Below are positions 1 to 10,204 of a stretch of DNA of 64,000 nucleotides, piece by piece. The DNA is taken from assembly GCA_051294375.1 (NCBI GenBank), contig JBJCIZ010000957.1:1-64000 (forward strand), in the 5' to 3' direction. The translations under genes were made by a program, and so were the position numbers. The DNA is from Paraspadella gotoi (taxonomy: Eukaryota; Chaetognatha). The notes beneath the pieces were generated by a model. The model searched no databases, was not told the DNA's origin, and saw only the letters and a program-made list of their open reading frames with translations. The number at the start of each line of letters is the position of its first letter. The stretch's first letter is position 1.

Positions 1-324
1 TACAATGGTACGAGAAGTAGTGTTCACTACATCTTAGAAACTAGGGAAGAGCAGTGATTATGAGGCGCACATACTCCACTAACAACCGTACTCGCTGACG
101 TTACGACCCCTATTCCTTCAGGAGCTATATTTCTGATGGAGGCCATCATTTAGCCCCGCCGCCACGCAAGCTCGGCCTACTCGTTGATATTGAATGATTT
201 TTCAACAATCGCAGGCAAATCTTACCTGGCAGGCTTCAGAGTCAATACAGTCAATAATGCCTATTTCAAATTGATTGACGAACGCCCAGAACACACACAA
301 CTCAGATTATGACCCTTCGAAACC

Positions 325-1195
325 ATGCACGGTGTAGAACCACACTTCACCGAGGTCCGCTCTTGTCCACTCCCAAGCACGGACGCACGGAGTGCCGAGC
401 TTGCACCTGACAACTCAAACAACCCAAAGAAGAAATTTGCGAAAAATGGAGGAAGCTGGGCATTATACGGAAGAGCAAGAGTGGCTTGGGCATCACCACT
501 CGCATGTGTGCAAAAAACTAAGGCTCACTCAGATGTTGCGGTGACTACAGGCCCTCAACGCAGTCACAAAAGACAACCGCGTACCCACATGCGTACGGCC
601 AAACCAGCAATTTGATGAGATAGTTCAAGACGCTACATGTGCGCACAGAACCAATTTTTTCATCAAAGTAAGACCTTGTAAGAGGTTACCATCAAGACCT
701 GTAGCCAGAGCCAGAGGATATTTGCAAAGGCATGAGCCGTCATAACTCCCTTTTTGGCTCGTGGGAAATTCCCTGTTTCACCGCCGTCATTGTCGGGAAT
801 CGCACTCTGGTCAAGAATAGCAGGTCCTGATTTTCAAAGGATGAGGACGAAGCCCTCAAAGATGTACCACACATCTTTGTATATACTAGATGACATCCTG
901 GTGCGCACTCAAAGCATGAAGAAAACACATGCAAGATCTCACACTAGTGTTTGACACCCTGCAAGCAAATGGTTTAGTAGTGAACAGGGCAAAATTGTAC
1001 TGGGCGTACCAATCACTCGGACTTTCTCGGTTACCAGGTAGACGCAACAGGCGTCGAGGCCATTGGACACAAAAAAGTTGAAACACTCAAAGCAATTCCC
1101 GCCCCCAGCCAACCATCAGTCCTCAAAGAGGTTCAAAGATACTTGGGCATGCTCAGCTACTACCGGCGTTTCATTCACAACATCGCCGAGAGTCG
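325..1195 (+). pseudogene. Ty3/gypsy reverse transcriptase, frameshifted relic
   Basis: Reverse transcriptase of the gypsy relic. Recognisable pieces in order are a pre-RT segment with HGVE (about 328), a segment reading AGII-like then WASP (about 470-500), GDYR at about 540-560 in a shifted frame, the catalytic box as YILDDILV at about 880-905 (family consensus YLDDILV, so one residue appears inserted), and the connection segment RYLGMLSYYRRFI at about 1,135-1,180. The pieces lie in at least three frames. The active-site DD pair survives but the enzyme is broken. Assignment to Ty3/gypsy rests on the YxDD box plus the downstream YLGM..YYRRFI segment, which is characteristic of this superfamily. 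Confidence 0.85.
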
Positions 1196-1239
1196 GTACA
1201 ATCACATTATACCAAAGCCTTAAAAGGCAACCCCTCGAG

Positions 1240-1760
1240 TCCTTAATGGACCGAGGAAATGACTCAAGCCTTCAACAAGTCGAAAGAAGCTCTAGCAAAC
1301 CGGCAACTATGCTTGTCCACCGAACAGCTTAGGAGCGGCAACGCCCCAGTCTGCCTGACCGTCGATGAGCAGGATCAACTGACGTCATCGGGTGCGTCCT
1401 GAGAGCAGAAGATTGGTGGTCAATGGCAACCTTGAGGCTTTTTCTCACTCCCAGGGGCACCGCTAGCGACAGAACCAGACAAAGTGGCCACCATTTTGGA
1501 CAACCTGGAACTGCCCTTGCCACACAAGCCGCACCCGCCGCTCGCGAAGATCCGGCACTTCAGGCCTTTGCCTGGAAGGGCGCTACTTTGTTTGTTCCCC
1601 TGACCAGAAACAGCCTATTCCCCATGCGCATACGCAATAAATCTGAGCCACATCAATGCGTCCCAACAAATCATTATCTGCCGCCCATCCTCCGAATACA
1701 CAACAGACATTCGATACAATGAGGGCAAGGCATACGTGGTAGTGGAGCACACTATCAAGA
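1240..1760 (+). pseudogene. Ty3/gypsy RNase H and tether region, relic
   Basis: It directly follows the RT relic. A segment equivalent to the RT-RNase H junction (AFN.SKEAL-like at about 1,268) is followed by PVCLTVD at about 1,345-1,365, which corresponds to the first catalytic Asp region of gypsy RNase H. At about 1,690-1,745 the frame reads SSEYTTDIRY..GKAYVV, resembling the end of RNase H and the tether before integrase. Frameshifts and stops show that it is inactive. Confidence 0.7.
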
Positions 1761-1989
1761 ATCATCAGCCCAGCAAGCAGTGGCCCAGAACCTGAAGGAT
1801 CATCAGGACCCTTCAGAAATGCCCTCTTTGGGTCGCACGGTCAACCGCCCCCAGAAGAGTTGGCCCGCAAGGCGTCCCGATTTTTGCCGGCTTTAAGCCG
1901 GTGACCCAGAGTTCCGACGAGGAGATCCAGCGACTCCTGGCGGACGGCGCCACACCAGCCTGCGATTCAAGATAATATGCGCTGAACGA

Positions 1990-3035
1990 CTTTGACATCA
2001 TCTGTGATGTCAGTTCAGGCAGGGCGCGCGCCTTGGTTCCCACACAACTTGGCGCCGTCGAGTTTATGATGCCATCCACAACCTAGCTGCACCGCGAGCG
2101 TCAGATGCACAAAAAAGCTGGTAACAAAGAGATTTGTTTGGCCACAAGCCGCGTCAGACGTGGCAAAATGGGCTCAGGCTTGCTCTTGACTGCCAGCGAG
2201 CAAGGTACAACGACACACCCAGGCTCCACTACAACTTTCGAAGCACCATCGAGGCGTTCGAACACATTCACATTGACTTGGTGGTCCCTTGCCACTCAGG
2301 CGGTTACACGTCACCTTTTCACCTGTGTAGACCGTTTTTCTCTGCTGGCCTGAAGCATATCCCCTTCGGGATATCTCCACAGTAACTGTAGCAACAGCCT
2401 TCCTTCAAGAACTGGATACGCCAGATTCGGTGTACCAGCCACGGTCACTTCCGACCGTGGAAACACAATTCACTTCTGAATTGTGGCTATCAGCTGAGCC
2501 AAGCTATAATAGGCTACAAGCTCAACACCACACCAGCTTACCACCCGCAGGCGAACGGGATGGTCGAACGGTTTCACCGTACCATGAAGGCATCATTGAA
2601 AGCGCGTTGTGATGCGTCCGGCGCAAATTGGTTCAATCAACTACCCTGGTCTTATTAGGACTCAGGTCCGCACCAAAAGAAGACCTACAAGCATCACCAG
2701 CAGAACTTGTATTCGGAGATACATAGCAGTCCCAGGCGAACTGGTAATGGTACACAGCCAACAAGAGCAAATGCCCAAAATGAGCTGCAAAACTTGAGAC
2801 ATGACGTTGCATTGTTGAGACCAGTAGTTCTAGTTGGCACTAACAACCACTGTTCATCTTCCTCGCAGTCTTGCCTCAGCAAACTGGGTTTTTGTGCTCC
2901 GCGGCCAACAGGGTCACTCGCTAGCTACGCCTACTTGGGCCCTTACAAACTAGTCTCAAGAGATGACAAGACCTTCACAGTGGACATCCCTGGCCGAGGA
3001 CAAGAGAGATCTCCATCGACAGGATCAAGCCAGCA
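1990..3035 (+). pseudogene. Ty3/gypsy integrase, relic
   Basis: DDE integrase of the same gypsy relic, split over three frames. Visible pieces are a zinc-binding HHCC-like region ending in LDCQRA (about 2,190), the first catalytic region FEHIHIDLVVP (about 2,257-2,290; Asp present), TSDRGN (about 2,450; second Asp) and a third-catalytic-Glu region reading YHPQANGMVERFHRT in the appropriate frame (about 2,540-2,585). The C-terminal part then includes a chromo-less tail ending near TFTVDIPG (about 2,970-3,000). The signature residues make the family call strong. The frame jumps make function impossible. Confidence 0.85.
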
Positions 3036-3240
3036 AAAGAAAGAAAAAGAAAAGAAAAAGAAAGAGAAAGAGAGAGAGAAAGAAAGAGAGAGAGAAAGAA
3101 AGAGAATAAATCCACGAAAATCTCGGATGTAAATTTGGGATTTTGCATGTGAAAAAATCGCGGAATAAATGGCGATAATAAAAGTTTTTAAAAGGAAAAA
3201 ATTAATCAAAATTTTTCAAAAAACGATCACGCAGAGAGAT

Positions 3241-3279
<39 letters not shown>

Positions 3280-3340
3280 GACAGAGAGAGACAGAAAGAG
3301 AAAGAGAGAGACAGACAGAGACAGAGAGAGAAAGCTGGAC
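3036..3340. repeat. (GA)n tracts around hairpin-bearing dispersed repeat C
   Basis: Two (GA)n/(GAAA)n tracts (about 3,036-3,108 and 3,244-3,335) flank a 135-bp unique core. The core carries a TCCACGAAAATCTCGGATG-like start and ends in a short hairpin formed by CGATC and GATCG around 3,224-3,243. Related cores occur at 12,715-12,775, 13,180-13,215 (partial), 22,690-22,835 (minus strand) and 42,040-42,150, each next to a (GA)n tract. This makes it a dispersed repeat with attached microsatellites rather than simple sequence alone. Confidence 0.7.
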
Positions 3341-4322
3341 TGCCGCTGGAAGCAGCTAAACAGAGCCTCAACTCGTTTTTAAAGGGTTCAGAAAAGGCAG
3401 CAACTGAACAAAATAGGATTTTTTATTTTTTTTTATTTAATACCAAAAACAGTGTTCCACAATCATAAACAGTAACGGTGTAAAAGACTGGAAAACTAAC
3501 CTACGTATTGAAATTCATAAAAACAAAAGATACTAACGTTTAAAAGAACTGAAAAACAAGTAAAAACTAACTACATATTGAAATTCATAAAAAACAAAAG
3601 ACACTAACGTTTAAAATCATTAATAAATGTTATGAACTAATTCATAAGAAACTATAAAAAAATTAAAAACAATAACAAAAAAAAAATAAAAAAAAAGAAC
3701 ACTTAACGTTTAAAATGATTAATAAATGTTATGAACTAATTCATAAGAAACTATAAAAAAATAACGTTCAAGAAACATTCAAGGATCAAATATAAAAAAT
3801 CATAAAACCGGAAAAAGTAAAAAACGAAAAATGTCAACAATAAAGGAAGCAAAGCAAAGCAAAGTAAAAAACGAAAATGTCAAGTATAAAAAGGAAGCAA
3901 CATAAATGAAGTGTTTAATGCGTTTATTTTTCATATTTTATTTTTATTTTTCAATAATACTTAATGCTTAGTGTATAACATATATGTCGCGGTGCACAGT
4001 CTCGTGGAAAAGTTTATTCACGCTATTCTCATGCATTTTTTTACCTTGTGACCAAAATTTTTGCTTCTGTCTGATTACTAACATATGCCTTATATTCGAA
4101 CGAACATAGGCCTCTTTTTACCATGACTGTTTTTCATCAGTAAGATCGCAAAGATAATCAAAATATGTAAAAAATCAGGCTAAAAGTAGCTTAAAACGGT
4201 GACAAAATTTCTTACCATCGTTATTGTAATTGATCTGGGTTAAACTTGTTCATTAAAAAAAATTAATTCAAACTCAATTTACTACTAGAGATCAAGAGCT
4301 ATCTTTTAAACCTATTATTTTA
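3341..4322. repeat. AT-rich non-coding stretch with imperfect tandem duplication
   Basis: No coding frame is visible. Between 3,480 and 3,780 a block containing CTAACGTTTAAAA and TTATGAACTAATTCATAAG is present two to three times with a period of roughly 60-100 bp. The rest is unstructured AT-rich DNA, apart from 3,983-4,012, which has an inverted partner at 9,222-9,250. Confidence 0.5.
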
Positions 4323-4471
4323 GTCGGATCTGCTTTATCAGCAGATCCCGACTCTATAACTCACTTTTTCGGTCCGTCGGTCCGCCCCCTCAATATTGTC
4401 GGGCACACACTTATATCATAGTCAGAACATCGAATTATGATAAATTATGCAAAAAATGATGTCCGTTCCTC

Positions 4472-4477
<6 letters not shown>

Positions 4478-4506
<29 letters not shown>

Positions 4507-4605
4507 CGTCCGTCCGTCCGTCCGTCCGTCCGTCGTCCGTCCGTCCCTCCGTCCGTCCGTCCGTCCGTCCCGTCGTCCGTCCGCGTCCGTCCCTCCGTCC
4601 GCACC
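4478..4605. repeat. (CTGT)n/(CCGT)n tetranucleotide tract
   Basis: CTGT units grade into CCGT units inside the left terminus of the foldback-like element. A related tract sits at 7,897-7,922 (as ACGG) in the right terminus, and shorter ones at 12,360-12,385 and 23,935-24,020, always at the equivalent place in the family. Confidence 0.9.
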
Positions 4606-4624
4606 TTAGCAAAAACTCCAATTA

Positions 4625-5138
4625 CCCGTGATTGGATGGATGGATTGGTATGAAATTTTGTGTGTGGGTAGGAAACTGTGTGATTGAGATGGATATGAAG
4701 TTTCGAGGGAATCGTGCGAGTGGAAATTGGTTTAAATGGAAAAAACAAAAAAATATATTTCACTATTTGCACGCCAATTGCTCATGAGTGGATAGTGCAA
4801 TTGACTTGAAATTTTGTATGATGGTAGGAAAGTGTGTGATTGAGCCGGATATAAGTTTCGATGAAATCGTGGCGAGTGGAAATGAGTTAAAATGGAAAAA
4901 ACAAAAGTCATATTTACTTGAAGTATTTTTACTTTAAATTTACTCATAATTATTTTGTTTTATTAAAAATTGGATAGATAAATCGAAATTGATTTTTGTG
5001 TGTGGGTAGGAAAGTATGTGATAAAAGCTGGAATAAAAATTTTTTGATGGAATCGTAGGAGTGGAAAAGAGTTCAAATTAGAAACCAAAAGACACATTTA
5101 TTTGAATTTTTTTAAAAGTTTTCTCTCTCTCTCTTCTC

Positions 5139-5169
<31 letters not shown>

Positions 5170-6270
5170 CCAAATTATGCTAATTGACCAAATTATGCCA
5201 GTTGACCAATTCTGCAAGTTAATCAAGTTTTGCAAGTTGACCAAATTATGCCTGTTGACCAATTAGGCTAGTTGATAAAATTATGCCAGTTAAACCAAAT
5301 TATGCCGGTTGACCAAAATTATCTTAATTGATCAAATTTATGTCAGTTGAACCAAATTATGTCAGTGACCAAATTATGTCAGTAGACCAATTATGTCAGT
5401 TAACCAAATTATGTCAGTTACCAAATTATGACAAATTAATGCAAGTTGATTAATTATGCAAGTTGACCAAGATAGCTTATTACCACTTAATTAATCGATT
5501 GACCTGGAATTTTGTATGTGAGTAGAAAAGTGTGTGATTGAACAGGAAACCAAGTTTCGATGGAATCTTTTGAGTGGAAATGAGTTTAAATGGAAAAACA
5601 AAAAACCTGTTTCACTAATTGATTATGCTTCTTTTTTCCTTTATATTAAATGTATATGCAGGATGTATTAATAAGTCAAATAATTAATCAGTTAATTAAA
5701 TCAATTGTCAATCATTAATTAATCAATAATTAATTAATCAGTCAATCAATCCGTCCATCCGTTCCCACCTTAGCAAAAAGCTCCAATAACTCGTGGATTG
5801 GCTGGTTGGATTGAAATGAAATTTTGTGTGTGGGTAGGAAAGTGTGTGAATAAAGCTGGATATAAAGTTTCGACGGAATCGTGTGAGTGGAAATGAGTTT
5901 AAGTGGAAAAAACATAAGTCGCATTTACTAAAATCTTTTTACTTTTTTTAACCAATAAAGTACTTACTAATTAAATCATAATTGGATGATAGATTTGAGT
6001 TCAAATTTTTGTGTGGGTGAAAAATGTGTATCGATGCTTGATATTAAAGTTTCGGGTGGAAACGTACGAGTGGAATGAGTTTAAATGAAAAAAAATATGA
6101 GTCACATTTACTTGAATCTTTTTACTTATTTTAACCCATAATAGATTGAGATGAAATTTTGTGAGCGGGTAGGAAAGTGTGTGAAAAAGCTAGATATAAA
6201 GTTTTGACGGAAATTGTGCCAGTGGAAATGAGTTTAAATGAAAAAAAAAAAAAAGTCACATTTACTTGAA
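4625..6270. repeat. Diverged tandem/clustered subrepeats (~150-190 bp)
   Basis: A unit containing GAAATTTTGTGTGTGGGTAG, AGTTTCGATGGAATCG and GAGTGGAAATGAGTTTAAATGG recurs at about 4,640, 4,800, 4,985, 5,500, 5,800, 5,995 and 6,140. It also appears at 7,640-7,880 (inverted), 12,415, 12,570 and 23,140-23,900 (inverted). The units are diverged, which suggests an old satellite-like core carried by the hairpin-ended family. Short ORFs found here repeat this unit and are not genes. Confidence 0.75.
5160..5475. repeat. Minisatellite, 16-18 bp unit (ACCAAATTATGCCAGTTG type)
   Basis: About 17 imperfect units. The unit resembles those of the larger arrays at 20,975-21,625 (inverted) and 40,615-41,590, sharing the AATTATGC.AGTTGA core. 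Confidence 0.8.
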
Positions 6271-6326
6271 GCAGAAAAATGATACAAGTTAAAAAAATCC
6301 TAAAAGCATAAGGATCGTCGCAATTG

Positions 6327-6330
<4 letters not shown>

Positions 6331-6381
<51 letters not shown>

Positions 6382-6478
6382 CAGTAAAATGAGCATAAGG
6401 ATCGTCGCAATTTCAAAGAGAGAGAGAGAGAGAGAGAGAGAAGAGAAGAGAGAGAGAGAGAAAGATAGAAGAAGAGAG
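6331..6478. repeat. Two (GA)n tracts with shared flank
   Basis: Each tract is preceded by AGCATAAGGATCGTCGCAAT. The same flank with or without (GA)n occurs at about 6,960, 13,563 (inverted), 40,158 (inverted), and in shorter form (GCGATTGCGACGAT) at 8,700 and 16,640. Confidence 0.85.
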
Positions 6479-6954
6479 AGTCCGAGATAAAAATTAGCGA
6501 ATAAAAAGTTGTTATTTTACTCACTGAATAAAAATACTTAAAATACTTACAAAATACATAAAATTGATAAATTATTATTCCGATAACATTGTTTAATCAC
6601 ATGCAATATATCTAGTAAGGCCTAATATCTAGTAAGGCGGGCCAAAATTGAACACTTTTAATAACTTCTAGTTCTCTTTAAATTTTTTTTTCCTTTTACT
6701 ATACTATCGATTTTCAATATAACTTTTTGAATTAGTTCATTGGGTTGTTGCACTGAAGCTTTTAAATATTTATTAATATATAATAATATATAAAGTATTG
6801 ACGGAATTGTGCCAGGGAAAATGGTTTAGATGGAAAAAACATAAGTCACATTTACTTGAATCTTTAATATTAATGATTACTAATAAATGTTTTAATTAAT
6901 TAATGAATTAATTAATTAATTAATGTGAAAAAATGATGCAAGTTTAAAAAAATC

Positions 6955-7276
6955 TGAAAAGCATAAAAGATCGTCGCAATTGCAGAAAAAGAGAGAGAGA
7001 GAGAGAGAGAAGAGAGAGAGAGTGAGTGAGAGAGAGGAGAGAAGGAGACATAAAATAAAAAGAGGATATTTGTTTGTTTTGATAAAATGTAAACAAAACA
7101 TATTTAATAACTGTCCTAACCAATTTTAAGGACATCGATGATGATAAGTTGAATATAAATTTAAAATTAATTATTACATATTAAAATTAATTAATTAATT
7201 AATTAATTAATCGATTAAATTAATTAATTAATTAATTATGTAGGCAGATCCGACATTGTTTGCTCAAACTTGTTTC
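6955..7276 (-). repeat. Dispersed repeat B copy, minus orientation
   Basis: Read on the minus strand, it starts with CAAGTTTGAGCAAACAATG and GTCGGATCTGCC, then a TTAA-rich tract, then CATCATCGATGTCCTTAAAAT, then a near-palindrome (GTTTTGATAAAATGTAAAC), ending in (CT)n. A nearly collinear copy is at 34,091-34,400 (plus). Partial copies are at 21,662-21,920, 8,520-8,660 and 16,370-16,500. Confidence 0.8.
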
Positions 7277-7590
7277 ATTATTGATTAATTAATTGATTAA
7301 TTAACTGATTATTTATTTGATTAATTAATATATCTTGTATTTTAAATTGGATCTGCCCACAGTCATTATTGGTAATTAATTAATTAATTAATAATTAATT
7401 AATTAATTAAAGTTAATTAATTATTTAATTAAATAATTATTTAAGTTAATTATTTAATTAATTAGGCAAATAATTAATTTTATACAAAATGTTTGTTTTG
7501 ATTGATTAATTGACTGATTAATTAATTATTGATAAATTAATTGACTAATTGATTAATTAACTGATTAATTATTTTATTAATTAATACATC
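7170..7590. repeat. TTAA/AATTAATT-rich simple sequence
   Basis: Long runs of ATTA and TTAA with a few GATT units. Similar runs lie at 12,000, 21,700-21,790, 34,130-34,165 and 40,225-40,265, usually within repeat B. Confidence 0.85.
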
Positions 7591-8084
7591 TTGCATTTAC
7601 ATTTAAAAAAAAAGAAACATAATCAATTAGTGAAACAGGTTCTTTTTTTTTCCATTTAAACTCATTTCCACTCAAACGATTCCATCGAAACTTGATTAAT
7701 CGCCCCATCCACTCATGAGTAATTGGTGTTCAAATAGTGAAATAATTTTTTTTGTTTTTTCCATATAAACTCATTTCCACTTGGACGATTCCATCGAAAC
7801 TTCATATCCAGCTCAAGCACACACTTCCCTACCCAAACACAAAATATCATTCCAATCCATCCATCCAATCACGAGTAATTGGTATTTTTTGCTAAGGTGG
7901 GACGGACGGACGGACGGACGGACATCGTTTTTTTTTTTGGATAATTTATCATAATTCGATGTTCTGACATGATATAAGTGAATGCTCTTCAAGGTTGAGC
8001 GGGCGGACCGACGGACCGACAAAGTGAATTATAGAGTCGGGATCTGCTGAAAGCAGATCAGACGAAAAATAAAAACTGATAAAA

Positions 8085-8745
8085 ACTGATCAGCAGACGC
8101 AGAACCTGAAAAAAAAAGAGAGAAAGAAAGAGAGAGAGAGAGTGAGACAGAGAGAGAGAGGGAGAAAGCGCCAGCAGCAGAGGCAGCCAGAAAAAAAGAA
8201 AGAAATCAAAAGGCAGCAGCAGAAGCAGCAGGAGAAAAGAGAGAAAAAGAAAGAGCCCCTGCAGAGCCAGCTGCAGATACGTTTTTTTTCCGATGAATCA
8301 GCACTGGGGAAAAGAGAGAGAGAGATAGCTAATATATAATTAATATATAATATATAATATAATATATAATAATATATATTATATATAATATATTATAATA
8401 TTATATATTATATATTATATAATTATATTATTATTATTATTATTATTATTATATTATATATATTATATAATAATATTATAATATATTATAATATATATTA
8501 TATATAATATATATAATTAAAAGAGAATAGAGAGAGAGGAGACATTAAAATAAAATAAGGAAATTTGTTTATTTTGATAAAATGTAAACAAAACATATTT
8601 AATAACTGTCCTCACCCAATTTCAAGGACCTCGATGATGAGAAGCTGTATATATACAACAACAACGACGACGACGCCATTTATGTGCGAAACCACAGCAA
8701 AATCATTGTAAACGCAGAGCGATTGCGACGATAAAAATAAAAATT
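8085..8745 (+). repeat. Dispersed ~600-bp repeat (partner at 15,672-16,665)
   Basis: It begins with CTGATCAGCAGACGCAG, followed by GA-rich DNA, AGCAGCAG-type stretches, CCCCTGCAGAGCCAGCTGCAG and GAGAGGAGACAT. The repeat B palindrome (GATAAAATGTAAACAAAAC) and an ACGACGACGACGCC stretch ending GCGATTGCGACGATAAAAA follow. The same order occurs at 15,672-16,665 in the same orientation, where the AGCAGCAG/CTGCAG block is duplicated. The apparent ORF through the GA/AGC block is compositional. Confidence 0.75.
8335..8520. repeat. (TATA)n/(ATT)n palindromic low-complexity block
   Basis: It is almost entirely A and T, composed of TATATAAT units in both directions with a short (ATT)n core. It interrupts the 8,085-8,745 repeat relative to its partner. 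Confidence 0.9.
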
Positions 8746-9622
8746 AAATTAATAAACTAAAATTGATCTTTACTTTTTTTAATTAAACCTACTTCCACTA
8801 GCCTGATTCCGTTGAAACTTGAATTCCAGCTCAATGAACTAGTTTTTTAATCACCGTCAAAATTTCAACTCAATTGATTTATCCAAACATAAATAATAAG
8901 GCTTTAAAGATACGGGAGAAAAGATGGACAGACAGACAGATGGACAGACAAATGTTTAAAGTGTTTGATATCAAACGACAGCTTAAACAAAGGAGATTCT
9001 GACTGCATTGTTTTTTAAGAGATATGTTGTTCACACATTATACAATAAACCAATCTTCTTTTTAGTTTGAATTCTGACGGCATTTATGTATTTAACTGTA
9101 TCTTGAGAGCATTAAAAGATTTTGCATTAATTTTTATACATAACATTCACGGAGTAATGACCTAGGATGAGAAACAATAAAATGAAAAAATCAATAATGA
9201 AATTTTTTTTAAACTACATAGTTTATTCTACGAGACTGTACATCGCGTCATATCCAAAAATGTATAATTATAATGTGTTAAAGTAAAGGGCAGAGGGACC
9301 ACAATGCTATTTATAGTAATAAAAAACTACAATCAATATATATATATATACACATATATATGTATATAAAATATAAAAATAATAAAAATATAAAATAGGA
9401 AAAAAATCTATATATAATTTAAAGAAATAAAAGAAAGGAAAAAAAATGTTACAATTGTTTACAATTGAAAATTTTGACAATTTTTTCCAATCATAGCTTG
9501 TAAAAGATTTTAATTTTATTTGTATTAAAATTAAGATATAGCTTCTCATTAAAAAGGTCTTTAGATTTCACATGTTTTTTATTGATTCAAAGATTTGTTT
9601 ATGAATTTCATCTTCAAAATTA
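8746..9622. other. AT-rich, no gene seen
   Basis: No coding frame is convincing; the minus-strand reading frame at 9,307-9,549 is Ile/Tyr/Phe-rich translated AT simple sequence. A segment at 9,222-9,250 is an inverted match (about 22 of 26 bases) to 3,985-4,012. Confidence 0.6.
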
Positions 9623-9718
9623 TTTACTGCAATATGTAAATTAGATTAAAGCATTTCTATATACTAATTTGGATATTATAATGAGTACTATAATCTCATT
9701 TGCATATTGCAGTAAATC
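9623..9718. repeat. ~96-bp inverted repeat with ATTTGCAT core
   Basis: The ends TTTACTGCAATATG and CATATTGCAGTAAA are inverted copies, continuing less perfectly through AAATTAGATTA / TAATCTCATTT. It is probably a tiny MITE or a remnant. The motif TAATCTCATTTGCATATT recurs at 27,695-27,745 (inverted) and 30,930-30,985. Confidence 0.55.
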
Positions 9719-9907
9719 ATAATGAAGTGGAAATCAAACAAAAAATACTGGAATCCAAATGTATTATGAAAATTTCAGAGCTATTTCAAGATGAGAAGCC
9801 ATATCTAAATTTTTAACATACTATGATCGCACACTTTTATAAAACTTTATTCTAATTTATAATAATTTTTATTTAAAAAAAACGGTAAGTCCCAGCCAAA
9901 ACTATAA

Positions 9908-10186
9908 AAGCGTAGTAGTTTTTATATAAAAATACGTGACGCCGACGCCGACGACGACGACGACGTCACAAAGAAGCTCACCCGAATCAATATCGGTAGG
10001 CTCGATAAAAAAGTAACTGAGAGATTGTTTCATAATAACAAAGGTAACAACATTGAAACTATAAACAGAACGTTTTTATTGCGACGAGGAAAAAAATTTA
10101 TTGGAAGTCTGGAGGAAATATTCAGACAAACCGGTCAAGCACATTTTCGTGGAACGTACGACGACTGGAGTAAAAAGGAGAAGTAA
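9908..10186 (+). CDS. Probable terminal exon of unknown host gene
   Basis: A frame open from 9,908 to the TAA at 10,184-10,186 (92 codons, no ATG required at its left edge) encodes a short Asp run (ADADDDDD) followed by a basic segment with KKLTRINIGRLDKK, LLRRGKKFIGSLEEIF and a C-terminus TYDDWSKKEK. The composition is unlike the surrounding AT-rich DNA and uses all codon positions sensibly. AATAAA overlaps the stop (10,185-10,190), so this fits the last exon of a plus-strand gene with a very short 3' end. No acceptor site is decisive, and the (GAC)n start resembles DNA at 16,580 and 8,670, so the true left edge may lie at about 9,960. I recognise no domain. A minus-strand terminal exon converges on it at 11,062-11,258. 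Confidence 0.5.
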   Translation, partial: KRSSFYIKIRDADADDDDDVTKKLTRINIGRLDKKVTERLFHNNKGNNIETINRTFLLRRGKKFIGSLEEIFRQTGQAHFRGTYDDWSKKEK

Positions 10187-10204
10187 TAAAGCCGTTTGTA
10201 CTTG

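Larger units (their letters stand above)
1..3035 (+). mobile_element. Decayed Ty3/gypsy retrotransposon pol, 5' part outside window
   Basis: Plus-strand coding similarity runs in the Ty3/gypsy order RT, RNase H, integrase, but jumps between all three frames and is interrupted by stops, so it cannot make a polyprotein. The left side starts before the window, and neither LTR is recognisable. The similarity ends at about 3,035 in a short C-terminal segment (TFTVDIPGR) typical of the end of gypsy integrases, then runs into a (GA)n tract. I infer one old insertion, because the domain order and spacing are preserved. The order with integrase last excludes Ty1/copia. Confidence 0.85.
4323..8063. mobile_element. 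Foldback-like element with inverted, hairpin-ended termini
   Basis: The left end (about 4,323-4,620) and the right end (about 7,840-8,063, inverted) are near-identical over more than 200 bp. Both carry, from the outside inwards, a terminal hairpin (GTCGGATCTGCT / AGCAGATCCCGAC), a CGGTCCGTCGGTCC segment, an ATCGAATTATGATAAATTATGC segment, a (CCGT)n tract and the start of a roughly 150-190 bp subrepeat. No transposase is visible. Further single ends occur at 12,223-12,400, 24,010-24,154 (inverted) and 43,620-43,739 (inverted). I see no clear target duplication, so the superfamily is open: foldback DNA transposon or a satellite-bearing MITE. Confidence 0.6.

Noticed and set aside
4422-4772. Frames with Asp/Gly/Arg/Thr or Val/Arg/Pro/Ser repeats on both strands
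   Set aside because: They come from the (CCGT)n/(CTGT)n tetranucleotide tract, and both strands are equally open.
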